A stretch of DNA of 64,000 nucleotides, from contig JAJCYH010000005.1 in assembly GCA_029262995.1 (NCBI GenBank), positions 34,948 through 98,947 of the forward strand. The letters run 5' to 3'. Positions 43,039-51,762 of this stretch are shown here, piece after piece; position 1 is the first letter of the stretch; each line of letters begins with the position of its first letter. The stretch is from Saprospiraceae bacterium. Its GTDB lineage: Bacteria; Bacteroidota; Bacteroidia; Chitinophagales; Saprospiraceae. A program made the translations under genes and the position numbers. The notes beneath the pieces are model-generated. The model made no database searches. It was given only the letters and a program-made list of their open reading frames with translations, and was not told where the DNA came from.

Positions 43039-43948
43039 AGATTTTATTGAATTTTGTTTTTGATGTATTTTTGCTTTTATCGAAATTTCTTTTTATGGCT
43101 TTTATCCATATGCCGTCAATAGGAGAGAACAAAAATGCCAATAGAAAGAATACGCCTGACGTACTGGCAATAGCTCCTGAGATAGACCCATTGATTGTAC
43201 TTGCTAAATAATAGCCCAAAAAGCTGTTTAAAAATGACAATAGGACTGTCATTAAAAGCATTGATTTCAATTTTCTTGTTAGTAGGTAAGAAGTAGCTGC
43301 TGGCACAACAAATAAGGCAACTACAAGGATTGCACCAACCGAATCAAATGCGGCTACAGTTGTCATTGATACCATACCCATCAGTAGATAATGCCAAAGA
43401 CCAATTGAAATTCCAATAGAGGCTGCGAAGGCACTATCAAAGGTTGTAATATGCAAATAGCGATAGCCGAAAGATAAAAATATAATAACAGCAGCAAGAA
43501 TAAAGGCAGAGACATATAAAGCTTTTGGTCCCATATTCAGACCAGCATCAGTAATCCAAAGGTCAAGTGGCACATAGGCTATTTCTCCATAAAGCACACA
43601 TTCTTGATCTAGGTCTACTTGGCCGGCGAAAACGGATATTAATATTATACCCAAAGCAAAAAGCCATGTGAACGTAACACCGATAGCAGCATCAGTTTGC
43701 AAGTTTGCCTTTTTATGAAAGAACTCAATCAAGAAGCTAGTGATTAGACCCAATAAGGCAGCACCAATAATCATTTCGAAAGAGTCCCTTGATCCTGAAA
43801 TCAAAAAGGCAATCACAATACCTGGCAGGACAGCATGAGATATTGCATCACCTACCATAGCCATTCTTCGAAGAATTAAAAAGCTACCTAGAAGTCCACA
43901 GGAGATTGAAAATAAACTAGCAACCAATATGATATAAATGTCATCCAT
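43028..43948 (-). CDS. Metal ABC transporter permease (ABC-3 family)
   Basis: A 306-residue membrane protein of the ZnuB/MntB/TroC family with about eight to nine helices. Motifs: GLLGSFLILRRMAMVGDAISHAVLPGIVIAFL and SVGAILVVALFVVPAATSYLL. It forms the channel of a Mn/Zn/Fe importer. It is last of four tightly spaced genes (3 bases after the first permease); the C-terminus is basic (FDKSKNTSKTKF). The two permeases probably pair as a heterodimer. Confidence 0.9.
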   Translation of the reverse strand: MDDIYIILVASLFSISCGLLGSFLILRRMAMVGDAISHAVLPGIVIAFLISGSRDSFEMIIGAALLGLITSFLIEFFHKKANLQTDAAIGVTFTWLFALGIILISVFAGQVDLDQECVLYGEIAYVPLDLWITDAGLNMGPKALYVSAFILAAVIIFLSFGYRYLHITTFDSAFAASIGISIGLWHYLLMGMVSMTTVAAFDSVGAILVVALFVVPAATSYLLTRKLKSMLLMTVLLSFLNSFLGYYLASTINGSISGAIASTSGVFFLLAFLFSPIDGIWIKAIKRNFDKSKNTSKTKFNKIFKE

Positions 43949-43951
43949 GTT

Positions 43952-45238
43952 TTAATAGGGGATTTTACGATCGTGAGGATCTTTTTTAGGAAAATCCAAA
44001 AGTTTTTCAAGTCTGGACTCCAATTCAGGAGTAATAATATGTTCTATCGTTTCTGCATCTTCATGCACATGATCAGGTGCAATTTTCAGATAGGTAGATA
44101 GATATAATTCCCAAAGCCTATGAAGTTTGACAATTCTTTTTCCCTTTTGATGTCCTTGCTCACTCAATGACCACTTATTCCCTTCTTTAAATACCAACGA
44201 TTTCTTTAATAACCGTCGTAGAGCGGGTTTTAGATATTTTATGGGAAAATGTCTTTGCATGGTTAGTAAATCCAAAGTATAGGCATTAGAGGTATTCATA
44301 TCTTTTTCGCCCATTCTGTAAAGCTCCTTTAACAGGTTCTCTTCAAGTATACTGGCTCTTAGTTTGGCTAGCTCTAGTTGTTTGGAAATTATTCCTTTTT
44401 TAGGAGCTATGAAAAATGAGATTAAAGCTATAATAGATACAACCATCACGATCCAAGGACCTGTAGGCATTCTAGGCGCTACGTAACTTACCAAAGATCC
44501 TGCCCATCCGGAAAAGGCACCTATAATTGCGGCAAGTATAATCATCTTGACTAGATCGTCGGTCCAGAATCGAGCTGCAGCAGCAGGCGTTATTAATATT
44601 GCTGCCATTAGCACAACACCAACCGCCTGAATGCCAGTAACGACTGCCATGACGATTAATGATGTCAATAGCAGGTTTAAGGCTTTTACAGGAAGGCCAA
44701 TAGTGTTGGCAAAGGATTCATCAAAAGCAATGAGCTTTAGCTCTTTAAAAAAGAGAACTACCATTAATAGTAAGATTACGGCAACTACAGAAAACATAAT
44801 CAAGTCTCTTCCTATTAGTGCAGCTGCTTTGCCAAAAAGAAAAGACTGCAATCCAGATTGTGATGCATTTCCTGAGTGTTGTATTGCGGTTAGCATTAAT
44901 ATTCCAATAGCAAAGGATACGGATAATACTAAAGCAATAGCGGTATCTTCTTTTAGTTTTGATTTCTTGGTTATGATGTCAATAATAATGAGCGAGAGCC
45001 ATCCTGTTATGAATGCACCTATTATAATGTAAATTGGATTTTTATTACCAGATAAGATGAAGGCAAGACAAATACCTGGAAGAACGGCATGGGCAACTGC
45101 GTCTCCTACAAGGGCCTTCTTTTTTAGGAAACTAAAAGTACCAACCACAGCTGACGAGGCAGTAATTAATACTGATCCTATAACCACAGAAATAATGTTG
45201 GGATCGGATAGACTTATAAATTTCCAAATGCTTTCCAT
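43952..45238 (-). CDS. Metal ABC permease fused to a DtxR-like C-terminal domain
   Basis: A 428-residue protein. Residues 1 to about 285 are an ABC-3 permease (GTFSFLKKKALVGDAVAHAVLPGICLAF, GVVLMAAILITPAAAARFW). Residues 315-428 look like the iron-dependent repressor family: a winged-helix part (LLTMQRHFPIKYLKPALRRLLKKSLV...LSEQGHQKGKRIVKLHRLWELYL) and a dimerisation-type segment HEDAETIEHIITPELESRLEKLLDFPKKDPHDRKIPY, which parallels the HIKTDKLFDKMDKLLGFPSVDPHGSPIP of the adjacent MntR. The metal ligands of the repressor may thus sense metal at the membrane; that is inference. Confidence 0.87.
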   Translation of the reverse strand: MESIWKFISLSDPNIISVVIGSVLITASSAVVGTFSFLKKKALVGDAVAHAVLPGICLAFILSGNKNPIYIIIGAFITGWLSLIIIDIITKKSKLKEDTAIALVLSVSFAIGILMLTAIQHSGNASQSGLQSFLFGKAAALIGRDLIMFSVVAVILLLMVVLFFKELKLIAFDESFANTIGLPVKALNLLLTSLIVMAVVTGIQAVGVVLMAAILITPAAAARFWTDDLVKMIILAAIIGAFSGWAGSLVSYVAPRMPTGPWIVMVVSIIALISFFIAPKKGIISKQLELAKLRASILEENLLKELYRMGEKDMNTSNAYTLDLLTMQRHFPIKYLKPALRRLLKKSLVFKEGNKWSLSEQGHQKGKRIVKLHRLWELYLSTYLKIAPDHVHEDAETIEHIITPELESRLEKLLDFPKKDPHDRKIPY

Positions 45239-45239
45239 A

Positions 45240-46031
45240 TTAGTAGTTTTCTCTACTCGGGATATTTCGTTTCTTAATCAGTTCAGAAATTTCACTCAAT
45301 AATGTGAGTTTGCCCCCATAAGTTTCCTGCAAAAGGTTTTGTGTAAAAACATTTTCGATTGGAGCTGAAGCTATCAATCTCATGTTTAGTAATACTATCC
45401 AATCAAAGAATTCTGCTGCCGATTGCAAATCATGATGAACGACGATGACAGTTTTCCCTTCTTGCGTAAGATTTCGAAGAATGTTTAGAATAGCTGATTC
45501 TGTCGAAGCATCTACACCAGCAAATGGTTCATCCATGAAGTATAAATCAGCTTGCTGAGCTAAGGCTCTTGCTAGAAATACACGTTGTTGTTGACCACCA
45601 GAAAGTTGTGATATTTGTCTTTTTGCAAATGCTTGCATCCCTACTTGCTCTAGGCAATCCATTGCTAAAGATCTGTCTTTTTTCGAAATTCGTCCCAATA
45701 ATCCAATATGAGCATACCGTCCCATCAATACTATATCTATTGCTGATGTAGGGAAATCCCAGTCAACAGATTCTCGTTGTGGAACATAGCTAACTCTCTT
45801 GCGATGTTCATCTAGATCACCATCAAATATTTTCACATATCCTGATGCCAATGGTAGTAAGCCCATAGCAGCTTTAATTAAGGTTGACTTGCCTGCACCA
45901 TTTGGACCAATGATACCAATAAGAGAACCTTGAGGTAGTGTCATGTCGATATTCCATAATACTGGTTTCCTATCATAGGATACTGTAGTATCATGAAATT
46001 CTACTGCTGGATTCAAAATTTCTACTTTCAA
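45240..46031 (-). CDS. Metal ABC transporter ATP-binding protein
   Basis: A 263-residue ATPase: Walker A GPNGAGKST, Q-loop, signature LSGGQQQRVFLARALAQ, Walker B DLYFMDEPFAGVD, H-loop VVHHD. It matches the MntB/ZnuC/TroB type and energises the two permeases. It overlaps nothing; 1 base separates it from each neighbour, so the four genes are one transcript. Confidence 0.93.
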   Translation of the reverse strand: MKVEILNPAVEFHDTTVSYDRKPVLWNIDMTLPQGSLIGIIGPNGAGKSTLIKAAMGLLPLASGYVKIFDGDLDEHRKRVSYVPQRESVDWDFPTSAIDIVLMGRYAHIGLLGRISKKDRSLAMDCLEQVGMQAFAKRQISQLSGGQQQRVFLARALAQQADLYFMDEPFAGVDASTESAILNILRNLTQEGKTVIVVHHDLQSAAEFFDWIVLLNMRLIASAPIENVFTQNLLQETYGGKLTLLSEISELIKKRNIPSRENY

Positions 46032-46032
46032 T

Positions 46033-46968
46033 TTATTCTTTTTTGTTGGTCAAACCGTTAACAATGCTGTGCGTATTTGATCTCACCATACCGATATAAC
46101 TGCCTTCAGGCGTGTTTTCAGCACCCATGGCATCAGAGAAAAGACTGTCGCCGATAATGATGTTATGTCCTTTTTGTTTGCAACCTTCAACAATGGCCAT
46201 TATATTTTTTTGAGATACTGAACTTTCTACAAATACAGCATGAATTTTCCTCTTAACAATAAAGTCAACAAGATCAACTCTGTCTTTAAGACCAAATTCA
46301 GATAAAGTGGAAATACCCTGTAGTCCTCTAACTTCAATATTGTAAGCATGACCATAATACTTAAAAGCATCATGAGCCGTAATAAGAATACGTTGTTCGT
46401 GGGGAATACTTTCAAGAGTTGATTTAACTTCTGCATCTAAGTTATGAAGAGTCTTTTTATAGGCCAGTGCATTGCTTGTAAAATATTCTTTCTGTGAAGT
46501 ATCCAAGTTAATCAGTACGGGTAATATACCGTCGATGGCACTACTCCATAGCTTGACATCAAACCAGATATGCGGATCAGGACTAGAGGGGTGTTGAGGA
46601 TCGGAAAGAATCGAATCTTGAGTTATATGATTAGAAATGGCTTCAACATTCTTGATATTGGATAAGTTTTCCAGAATTTCTGTCATTTTACCTTCAAGGT
46701 GTAAGCCATTATAGACAATCAAATCAGCGGCTTGTAATAATTTTAAGTCTCCCTGTGTCGCTTTATATAAATGGGGATCAACACCAGGACCCATGAGACT
46801 GCTTACAATTGCCTTTTCCTTGACAATGTTTTTAATCATATCTGCTATCATCCCAGTTGTACTGACGATAGTTACCTGTCCTTCATTGATTGGATTAGAA
46901 TTTTGCTTACAAGCAAAAAAACAAAAACTAAGATATAGAACTAGTATAATTTTACTTTTATTGATCAT
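46033..46968 (-). CDS. Metal-binding lipoprotein of the ABC importer (ZnuA/MntA/TroA family)
   Basis: A 311-residue lipoprotein (lipobox CFFAC, Cys 20) with the A-1 cluster fold: VTIVSTTGMIADMI, PGVDPHLYKATQGD (metal ligand His 66), NGLHLEGKM, DPHIWFDVKLW, ITAHDAFKYYGHAYNIEVRG and a final IIGDSLFSDAMG with the Asp ligand. The short acidic/His loop (HPSSPDPH) is not the long His-rich loop of many ZnuA, which leaves Mn, Zn or Fe open. It is the first gene of the operon, next to the operator at 47000-47015. Confidence 0.9.
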   Translation of the reverse strand: MINKSKIILVLYLSFCFFACKQNSNPINEGQVTIVSTTGMIADMIKNIVKEKAIVSSLMGPGVDPHLYKATQGDLKLLQAADLIVYNGLHLEGKMTEILENLSNIKNVEAISNHITQDSILSDPQHPSSPDPHIWFDVKLWSSAIDGILPVLINLDTSQKEYFTSNALAYKKTLHNLDAEVKSTLESIPHEQRILITAHDAFKYYGHAYNIEVRGLQGISTLSEFGLKDRVDLVDFIVKRKIHAVFVESSVSQKNIMAIVEGCKQKGHNIIIGDSLFSDAMGAENTPEGSYIGMVRSNTHSIVNGLTNKKE

Positions 46969-46999
46969 TTTAATAATTTAGATAGTGCAAATATAAAAA

Positions 47000-47015
47000 G
47001 TTAGACTAATCTAAC
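47000..47015. promoter_or_regulatory. Palindromic operator, DtxR/MntR-type
   Basis: GTTAGA-CTAA-TCTAAC is an inverted repeat with perfect 6-bp arms and a 4-base centre, in the divergent gap between the importer operon and its regulator. It resembles the TTAG...CTAA operators bound by DtxR/IdeR/MntR proteins. Placement and the adjacent regulator gene support the call. Confidence 0.7.
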
Positions 47016-47096
47016 AAATTGTTATTTACTTTGTTTTACGTTTTAGTCAGTGTTGTTATTTTTTTGAATTAAATTTCTCCATTTAAGAAGTTACTT

Positions 47097-47756
47097 ATGC
47101 CTTCACAAACAAAAGAGAATTATTTAAAGGCGATGTATTTTTTGGTAGACGAGCAAAACCACTTTAGTTTGACTGAGCTCAGTAAAAAATTAGATGTAAG
47201 TACACCTACAGCAAATAACATGGTGAAAAAACTACAGGATGAAGGGTGGGTGAAATATAAGAAGTACAAGCCGGTCAAATTAACAAGGAAGGGATTTAAG
47301 GAAGCTGCACTTATCTTAAGAAAGCATAGATTAACAGAAATGTATCTTACAGAAATCATGGGTTTTGGATGGGAGGAAGTTCATGATATAGCTGAGGAAT
47401 TGGAGCATATCAAGACAGATAAATTATTTGATAAAATGGATAAATTACTTGGCTTTCCTTCAGTAGATCCACATGGATCGCCAATACCAGACAAACAAGG
47501 GCATGTAAAGAATAAGGAATATCAAAGTTTGTCAAATTTCAGTCTGGGAGACAAATTAAGATTGTGTGCTGTAGATGATAGCTCGCATGCATTATTGGTG
47601 CTATTGAATGAAAAGAAAATTAAATTGGGAACAGAATTCCACATCAAAGATCTGGAGTCATTCGACCTTACAATGACAGTGGATTATCAAGGATTTAAAA
47701 ATGCTATTTTAAGTCATGAAGTAGCCAAGCGACTGATGGTTGAAAAGATTGGGTAG
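47097..47756 (+). CDS. mntR: DtxR/MntR-family metal-dependent transcriptional regulator
   Basis: A 219-residue repressor. Winged helix (1-62, SLTELSKKLDVSTPTANNMVKKLQDEGWV), dimerisation and metal domain (65-135, with HRLTEMYLTEIMGFGWEEVHDIAEELEHI and LGFPSVDPHGSPIP), then a C-terminal SH3/FeoA-like domain (145-219). The extra domain makes it of the DtxR/IdeR length rather than the shorter Bacillus MntR. It is divergent from the metal importer and probably binds the palindrome at 47000-47015 when metal is plentiful. The metal is not certain. Confidence 0.87.
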   Translation: MPSQTKENYLKAMYFLVDEQNHFSLTELSKKLDVSTPTANNMVKKLQDEGWVKYKKYKPVKLTRKGFKEAALILRKHRLTEMYLTEIMGFGWEEVHDIAEELEHIKTDKLFDKMDKLLGFPSVDPHGSPIPDKQGHVKNKEYQSLSNFSLGDKLRLCAVDDSSHALLVLLNEKKIKLGTEFHIKDLESFDLTMTVDYQGFKNAILSHEVAKRLMVEKIG

Positions 47757-47832
47757 AAGGGTATTTGCTGTTGAAATTATGTGATAATCTGCTATATGTA
47801 ATTTATAATTAAATGAATCTTTATTCTATCAC

Positions 47833-48003
47833 ATGATAACTCCTATGTTATTTATACCGCTTGCTGAATAGGCGTTTAATCATGATGTGCGTGAGGAAAT
47901 CAAGCTAACTAATATTGTTTCTGAGTTAAGTGCTAAAGAGAATTATCTATCTTTTAAGATAAAACATTACATTGCAATAAATGAAAAATCATTTTTATAT
48001 TGA
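47833..48003 (+). pseudogene. Possible small gene remnant with one stop
   Basis: ATG 47833 opens a frame of 56 codons with an in-frame TAG at 47869-47871 and a final TGA. The peptide (MLFIPLAE, stop, AFNHDVREEIKLTNIVSELSA..., ending KHYIAINEK) recalls a MoaD/ThiS-like ubiquitin fold in spacing and in the IAIN segment, without its C-terminal GG. It may be chance. Confidence 0.25.
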
Positions 48004-48041
48004 GATATAAGGGGATTGCCAAGCCCTATTTGTAAGGTGTT

Positions 48042-48074
48042 AAAAAAAAAGGCAGTTATCAACCGCCCCTTTTT
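48042..48074 (-). terminator. Terminator after OmpA-like lipoprotein
   Basis: On the minus strand GGCGGTT and AACTGCC form a 7-bp stem (one wobble) around GAT, followed by nine T. It starts right after the gene's stop codon. Confidence 0.8.
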
Positions 48075-48078
48075 AATT

Positions 48079-49008
48079 TTATTTCTTGTCAGTTGTACTG
48101 GCAACATCGGGTTTTAATAAGTCGTAAAACTGATTTAATTTAGGCAACAGTATAATACGAGTTCGTCTGTTTAGTGATCTTCCGTCTGCAGTTTCGTTGT
48201 CTGCAAGTTTGTTGTATTCACCACGACCCGCAGCAATCAATTTGTCTGGATTAATGTCAAAGTCTTTTTGCAAAACTCTGACAACGGCTCCTGACCGTTT
48301 AAGGCTTAAATCCCAGTTGTCTTGGATACATGCATTACTGATTGGTACATTATCAGTATAGCCTTCAACCATTAGATCCAATTCAGGACGTGATTTGGCA
48401 ATGTCAGCGATTTTGGACAGCACCTCATTTGCTCGATTTGTTAATTTGTAACTACCTGACTCGAACAACATTCTATCTGATAGGTTGATGAAAACTACTG
48501 TTTTGTCAACTTTGATTTCAATATCCTCATCGTCAATGCCTTTCTTCAAAACGCTCTTAAGATTAATGGCGAGTGCTAGATTTAAAGAATCAGATTTTGA
48601 CTTTGCATTTAAAAGTTGCTTAAGGTATTTGTCCTTTTGTTCCAACTGTTTAATGGTCTGACCCATATTATCACTGGCAGTTTTGCTCAATACAGTCAAA
48701 TCACCAACTTGCGTATACTGTTGTTGACGTTGTTTTTTCAAGTCTTCAATTTGATTCTTAAGATCTGAGATAATAGCATCTTTTGACTTGGCTAATATAT
48801 CTTTTTCATTCTGTTCAGCTTTTAGACTAGATTGAAGTTTGGACAATTCAGTATTACATGCTGTCAGATCATATTCAGTCGATCTGAGTTCGTTGGTAAT
48901 GTTCTCAATTTCATAGTTGAGATCCTCCACTTTTTTATTGGATGCACAACTGATGGATATAAATGTAATCACTAGGATTATCGAAAATAATTTAAACTGT
49001 TTTATCAT
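48079..49008 (-). CDS. OmpA-family peptidoglycan-associated lipoprotein with coiled coil
   Basis: About 309 residues from the ATG at 49008, which gives a compact lipoprotein signal (LVITFISISC, lipobox Cys 21); an ATG at 49029 adds seven residues. Then a coiled coil (about 30-130, rich in Lys, Glu, Gln, Leu) and an OmpA C-terminal domain (about 165-300): LMVEGYTDNVPISNACIQDNWDLSLKRSGAVVRVL and GRGEYNKLADNETADGRSLNRRTRI. It would tie the outer membrane to peptidoglycan, in a MotB/OmpA-like manner. Monocistronic with its own terminator. Confidence 0.87.
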   Translation of the reverse strand: MIKQFKLFSIILVITFISISCASNKKVEDLNYEIENITNELRSTEYDLTACNTELSKLQSSLKAEQNEKDILAKSKDAIISDLKNQIEDLKKQRQQQYTQVGDLTVLSKTASDNMGQTIKQLEQKDKYLKQLLNAKSKSDSLNLALAINLKSVLKKGIDDEDIEIKVDKTVVFINLSDRMLFESGSYKLTNRANEVLSKIADIAKSRPELDLMVEGYTDNVPISNACIQDNWDLSLKRSGAVVRVLQKDFDINPDKLIAAGRGEYNKLADNETADGRSLNRRTRIILLPKLNQFYDLLKPDVASTTDKK

Positions 49009-49554
49009 TTTAATTTTAATTTTTATCATAAAATTGTATTATGATTCGAGTGTATGAACGCTGAATGGAATGGAATAGTTACATAGATTTAGGTTTTTTT
49101 TATAGTATTTTTACAATTCAGGTAATACCTTGATAATCAGATATATAGAACTAATGGTTTTCACCTAATACAGACGTACGACGGCAGAATTTAATGATAT
49201 AATATTTATATGTCTCAGGTCTATTCCCAATGGACAGCGGAACTGATTTTTGATAATTAAAATGAGTAGAAGCGATCACATTAAATGAGTTTAAAGTGAT
49301 CTATATGAATAATGCATTTTAAACTTTTAACGGTGATCTTTATAGTTTTGAATACTAATTTTTTTTCTTACTATTTACTCAAAGGGTAAGGTGTTAATTG
49401 CGCTAATTTTTAATAATATTAAAAAGTAGAGGAAGGAAATAAATCAAATCGGATGAGATGAGTACGGAATGGTCTAGATTCAAATACCATAATTAATTTG
49501 CTTTGTTAAACAATTAAAAAAGTCATAACATATATAGAATGGATATTTTAAATA

Positions 49555-49567
49555 TTCCATATTGGAA
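49555..49567. promoter_or_regulatory. Inverted repeat at the efflux promoter
   Basis: TTCCA-TAT-TGGAA, perfect 5-bp arms, 7 bases upstream of the -7 box TAACTTTG. It would cover about -31 to -19, where a metal-responsive repressor or activator could act. No regulator gene is adjacent. Confidence 0.4.
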
Positions 49568-49574
49568 ATTTATG

Positions 49575-49582
49575 TAACTTTG
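49575..49582 (+). promoter_or_regulatory. -7 element of the efflux operon
   Basis: TAACTTTG matches TAnnTTTG exactly, 23 bases before the ATG at 49606. No -33 TTG is apparent, but the inverted repeat lies in that place. Confidence 0.5.
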
Positions 49583-49605
49583 TGTGCTGAAAATTTTTAT
49601 TCATA

Positions 49606-50127
49606 ATGCAAGTTTTAGTTATTAACTATCGTTTTATGAATAGAAACTTACACTTGTATGATCATATTAATATAGAAAGACCGCATAAGTTGAATTTTAA
49701 AAAAAGAATATTAAGCACTTTTCTTTTATTCCTCTACTCTCTTGTAATTGGGCAAGGCAGCATTTATGAATCTAATTTTTTAGATTTTCAATCTCTACCA
49801 AAAGTAACCAAGCATAGCCATGATTATAATGAGGTGCATCATAAACACAACTTTCATGTAGGCATATTTCATATTTTAAAGCATATAATTGAAATAATAG
49901 ATCAATCTAACGATCATTTTGATGAATATTTAGTAGCTGCAAATTCAGATAGCAAAAGAGTTAAAGATTTTTACAAATCAATTGATGTCCACCTAGGTAG
50001 TGTTAATATTGTGGTGCCAAGAATAGTTTCTGACTCATTGCCAGCTCCTCCTTTTTATCTAAATCAACTATTACCAACGCTAAGCCAACCTAATGCTCTT
50101 TTAAGAGCACCTCCTACTATTTCATAG
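49606..50127 (+). CDS. His-rich small exported protein leading a metal efflux operon
   Basis: A 173-residue protein not of a family I can name. It has a hydrophobic segment (about 38-52, STFLLFLYSLVIG) preceded by basic residues, then a His cluster HSHDYNEVHHKHNFHVGIFHILKH (about 70-95), and ends in a Pro-rich tail LRAPPTIS. Short proteins with such a cluster and an LRAPP end lie before CzcB-type adaptors in other Bacteroidota. It probably binds metal in the periplasm and might sense or buffer it. Its start at 49606 could instead be ATG 49636. Confidence 0.65.
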   Translation: MQVLVINYRFMNRNLHLYDHINIERPHKLNFKKRILSTFLLFLYSLVIGQGSIYESNFLDFQSLPKVTKHSHDYNEVHHKHNFHVGIFHILKHIIEIIDQSNDHFDEYLVAANSDSKRVKDFYKSIDVHLGSVNIVVPRIVSDSLPAPPFYLNQLLPTLSQPNALLRAPPTIS

Positions 50128-50191
50128 CCTTTCTTTAAGGACAATTCTTTGTCCTAATCAAACAGTTTTTTTAACAAAAGAATTACATAGT

Positions 50192-51739
50192 ATGAAATAT
50201 ATTAATGTCACTATCATTATGATGGTTGGGCTATTCATTTCCTTATTGGCTTGTACACACGAGCATGGAGAAGATACGCACTCACATGAAGACAATTCAC
50301 TAAGCGATATAGCACATGCTCCTCATGGGGCGGCATTAGAGCCAATTGCTTTTACTATTCGGACAAACAAATCTGAATTATTTGTAGAATTTAAACCATT
50401 GGTATTGGGAATTGAAAGTCGCTTTGCTGCTCATTTTACTGAAATGAAAAACTTCAAGGCACTGGGAAAAGGTGATGTCAGAGTGCAATTAAAAGAAAAT
50501 GTGAAAATAATTGCAGAGGATAAAGTTTTAAAGCCCAATTCACCGGGAATTTTTCGACTTGCAATAATTCCAAGCCAAATTGGAACTTATGACTTGGAAT
50601 TTTTATTAACAACTTCCCACTTTTCAGATACAATCAGGATTACTGGTATTAGTGTATATTCAAATGAAGCAGAAGCGATAGCTGCAAATCCACCAGAACC
50701 AGAAGGTGACGAAGTATCATTTACAAAAGAGCAAGCCTGGAAAATTGATTTTGCCATCAAACAGGTGAAACGTGAATCTATCCATGAAGTCATCCACACA
50801 TCTGGAGAAATAAAAGCAATTAAAGGAGAGGAAAAAATTGTCTCCGCGAAAAGTAGCGGTATAGTATTTTTTAAAACTAAGAATCTATATGAAGGTAAAA
50901 ATGTTCGTAAAGGAGAAAATCTTTTCACAATTAGTAGCAAAGGATTATTGAAATCAAATATGGAAGAAAAGTATAAGGTTGCTAACTCCCGTGTATTAAA
51001 AGCAAAAGCAGATTTTGAAAGAGCTGAAAACTTGCTGAAGGAACAAATTATTGGTTTGAAAGAATATGAAAGAAGAAAGATGCAATATTCCGTTGCAGAA
51101 GCTGAATTTCAAACTTTGTCAAGCAGTTATAATTCGAATGGTCAATCTGTTGCAGCATCCATGACTGGTTTTGTGAAAAAAGTTTTGGTAAGTGATGGTC
51201 AGTTTGTGGAAGAAGGAATGCCTTTGATTGAACTCACCAGCAATAAACGCTTGCTGTTACAGGCAGAAGTATCTCAAAGTCATCTGCCAATATTACATAA
51301 GATAAAGTCTGCTAATTTTAAAGCGCCTTATCAAGATGAAGTCCAGTCTATTGATGATTATAATGGTAAGTTGATTTCTTACGGAAATGTAATAGAGCAA
51401 GAGAATAGCTTTATCCCAGTCTTATTTGAACTCGATAATTTGAAAGATCTTATTTCTGGTTCTTATGTTGAACTGTTTTTATTAACAATTCCACTTGACA
51501 ACGCCTTGGTTATCTCTAAATCTGCACTGATGCAAGATTATAGCTTGAATTATGTGTATGTCCAAACGGGAGGAGAGAGTTTTGAAAAAAGAGAAGTAAA
51601 GCTAGGTGTAGATGATGGTGTAAATGTACAAATTACTTCTGGTCTAACTGAAGGAGAATGGGTCGTTACAGAAGGTGCCTATCGAATTAAGATGGCATCT
51701 ATGTCATCTACGATTCCTGCACATGGACATGAACATTAA
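50192..51739 (+). CDS. RND metal efflux periplasmic adaptor (CzcB/CusB-like)
   Basis: A 515-residue lipoprotein (Cys 21 in LLAC) with a His-rich start (THEHGEDTHSHEDN). It has an extra N-terminal domain (about 45-165), then the membrane fusion core: VIHTSGEIKAIKGEEKIVSAKSSGIVFF, a coiled-coil hairpin (about 265-310) and a C-terminal GEWVVTEGAYRIKMASM. It bridges the RND pump and the outer-membrane channel. It is 64 bases after the His-rich gene and 23 before the TolC-like gene. Confidence 0.9.
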   Translation: MKYINVTIIMMVGLFISLLACTHEHGEDTHSHEDNSLSDIAHAPHGAALEPIAFTIRTNKSELFVEFKPLVLGIESRFAAHFTEMKNFKALGKGDVRVQLKENVKIIAEDKVLKPNSPGIFRLAIIPSQIGTYDLEFLLTTSHFSDTIRITGISVYSNEAEAIAANPPEPEGDEVSFTKEQAWKIDFAIKQVKRESIHEVIHTSGEIKAIKGEEKIVSAKSSGIVFFKTKNLYEGKNVRKGENLFTISSKGLLKSNMEEKYKVANSRVLKAKADFERAENLLKEQIIGLKEYERRKMQYSVAEAEFQTLSSSYNSNGQSVAASMTGFVKKVLVSDGQFVEEGMPLIELTSNKRLLLQAEVSQSHLPILHKIKSANFKAPYQDEVQSIDDYNGKLISYGNVIEQENSFIPVLFELDNLKDLISGSYVELFLLTIPLDNALVISKSALMQDYSLNYVYVQTGGESFEKREVKLGVDDGVNVQITSGLTEGEWVVTEGAYRIKMASMSSTIPAHGHEH

Positions 51740-51762
51740 TCACAAACTAAATTCTTTCAAAG

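Larger units (their letters stand above)
47757..48078. other. Intergenic region after mntR
   Basis: A gap of 322 bases. It holds a possible small remnant (47833-48003) and the terminator of the OmpA-like gene (48042-48074). Nothing else was seen. Confidence 0.45.
49030..49605. other. Long intergenic region upstream of the efflux operon
   Basis: About 575 bases without a gene, very AT-rich. Only the last 60 bases have signals: the palindrome at 49555-49567 and a -7 box at 49575-49582. A separate near-palindrome (ATGGATATTTTAAATATTCCAT, written in two arms ATGGATATT and AATATTCCAT) overlaps it at 49539-49560. Confidence 0.5.

Noticed and set aside
42424..43092. Programmed frameshift joining the ABC permease to the outer-membrane remnant
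   Set aside because: The two frames overlap only briefly and no slippery heptamer is evident at the join. An inner-membrane permease fused to an outer-membrane barrel would make no sense.
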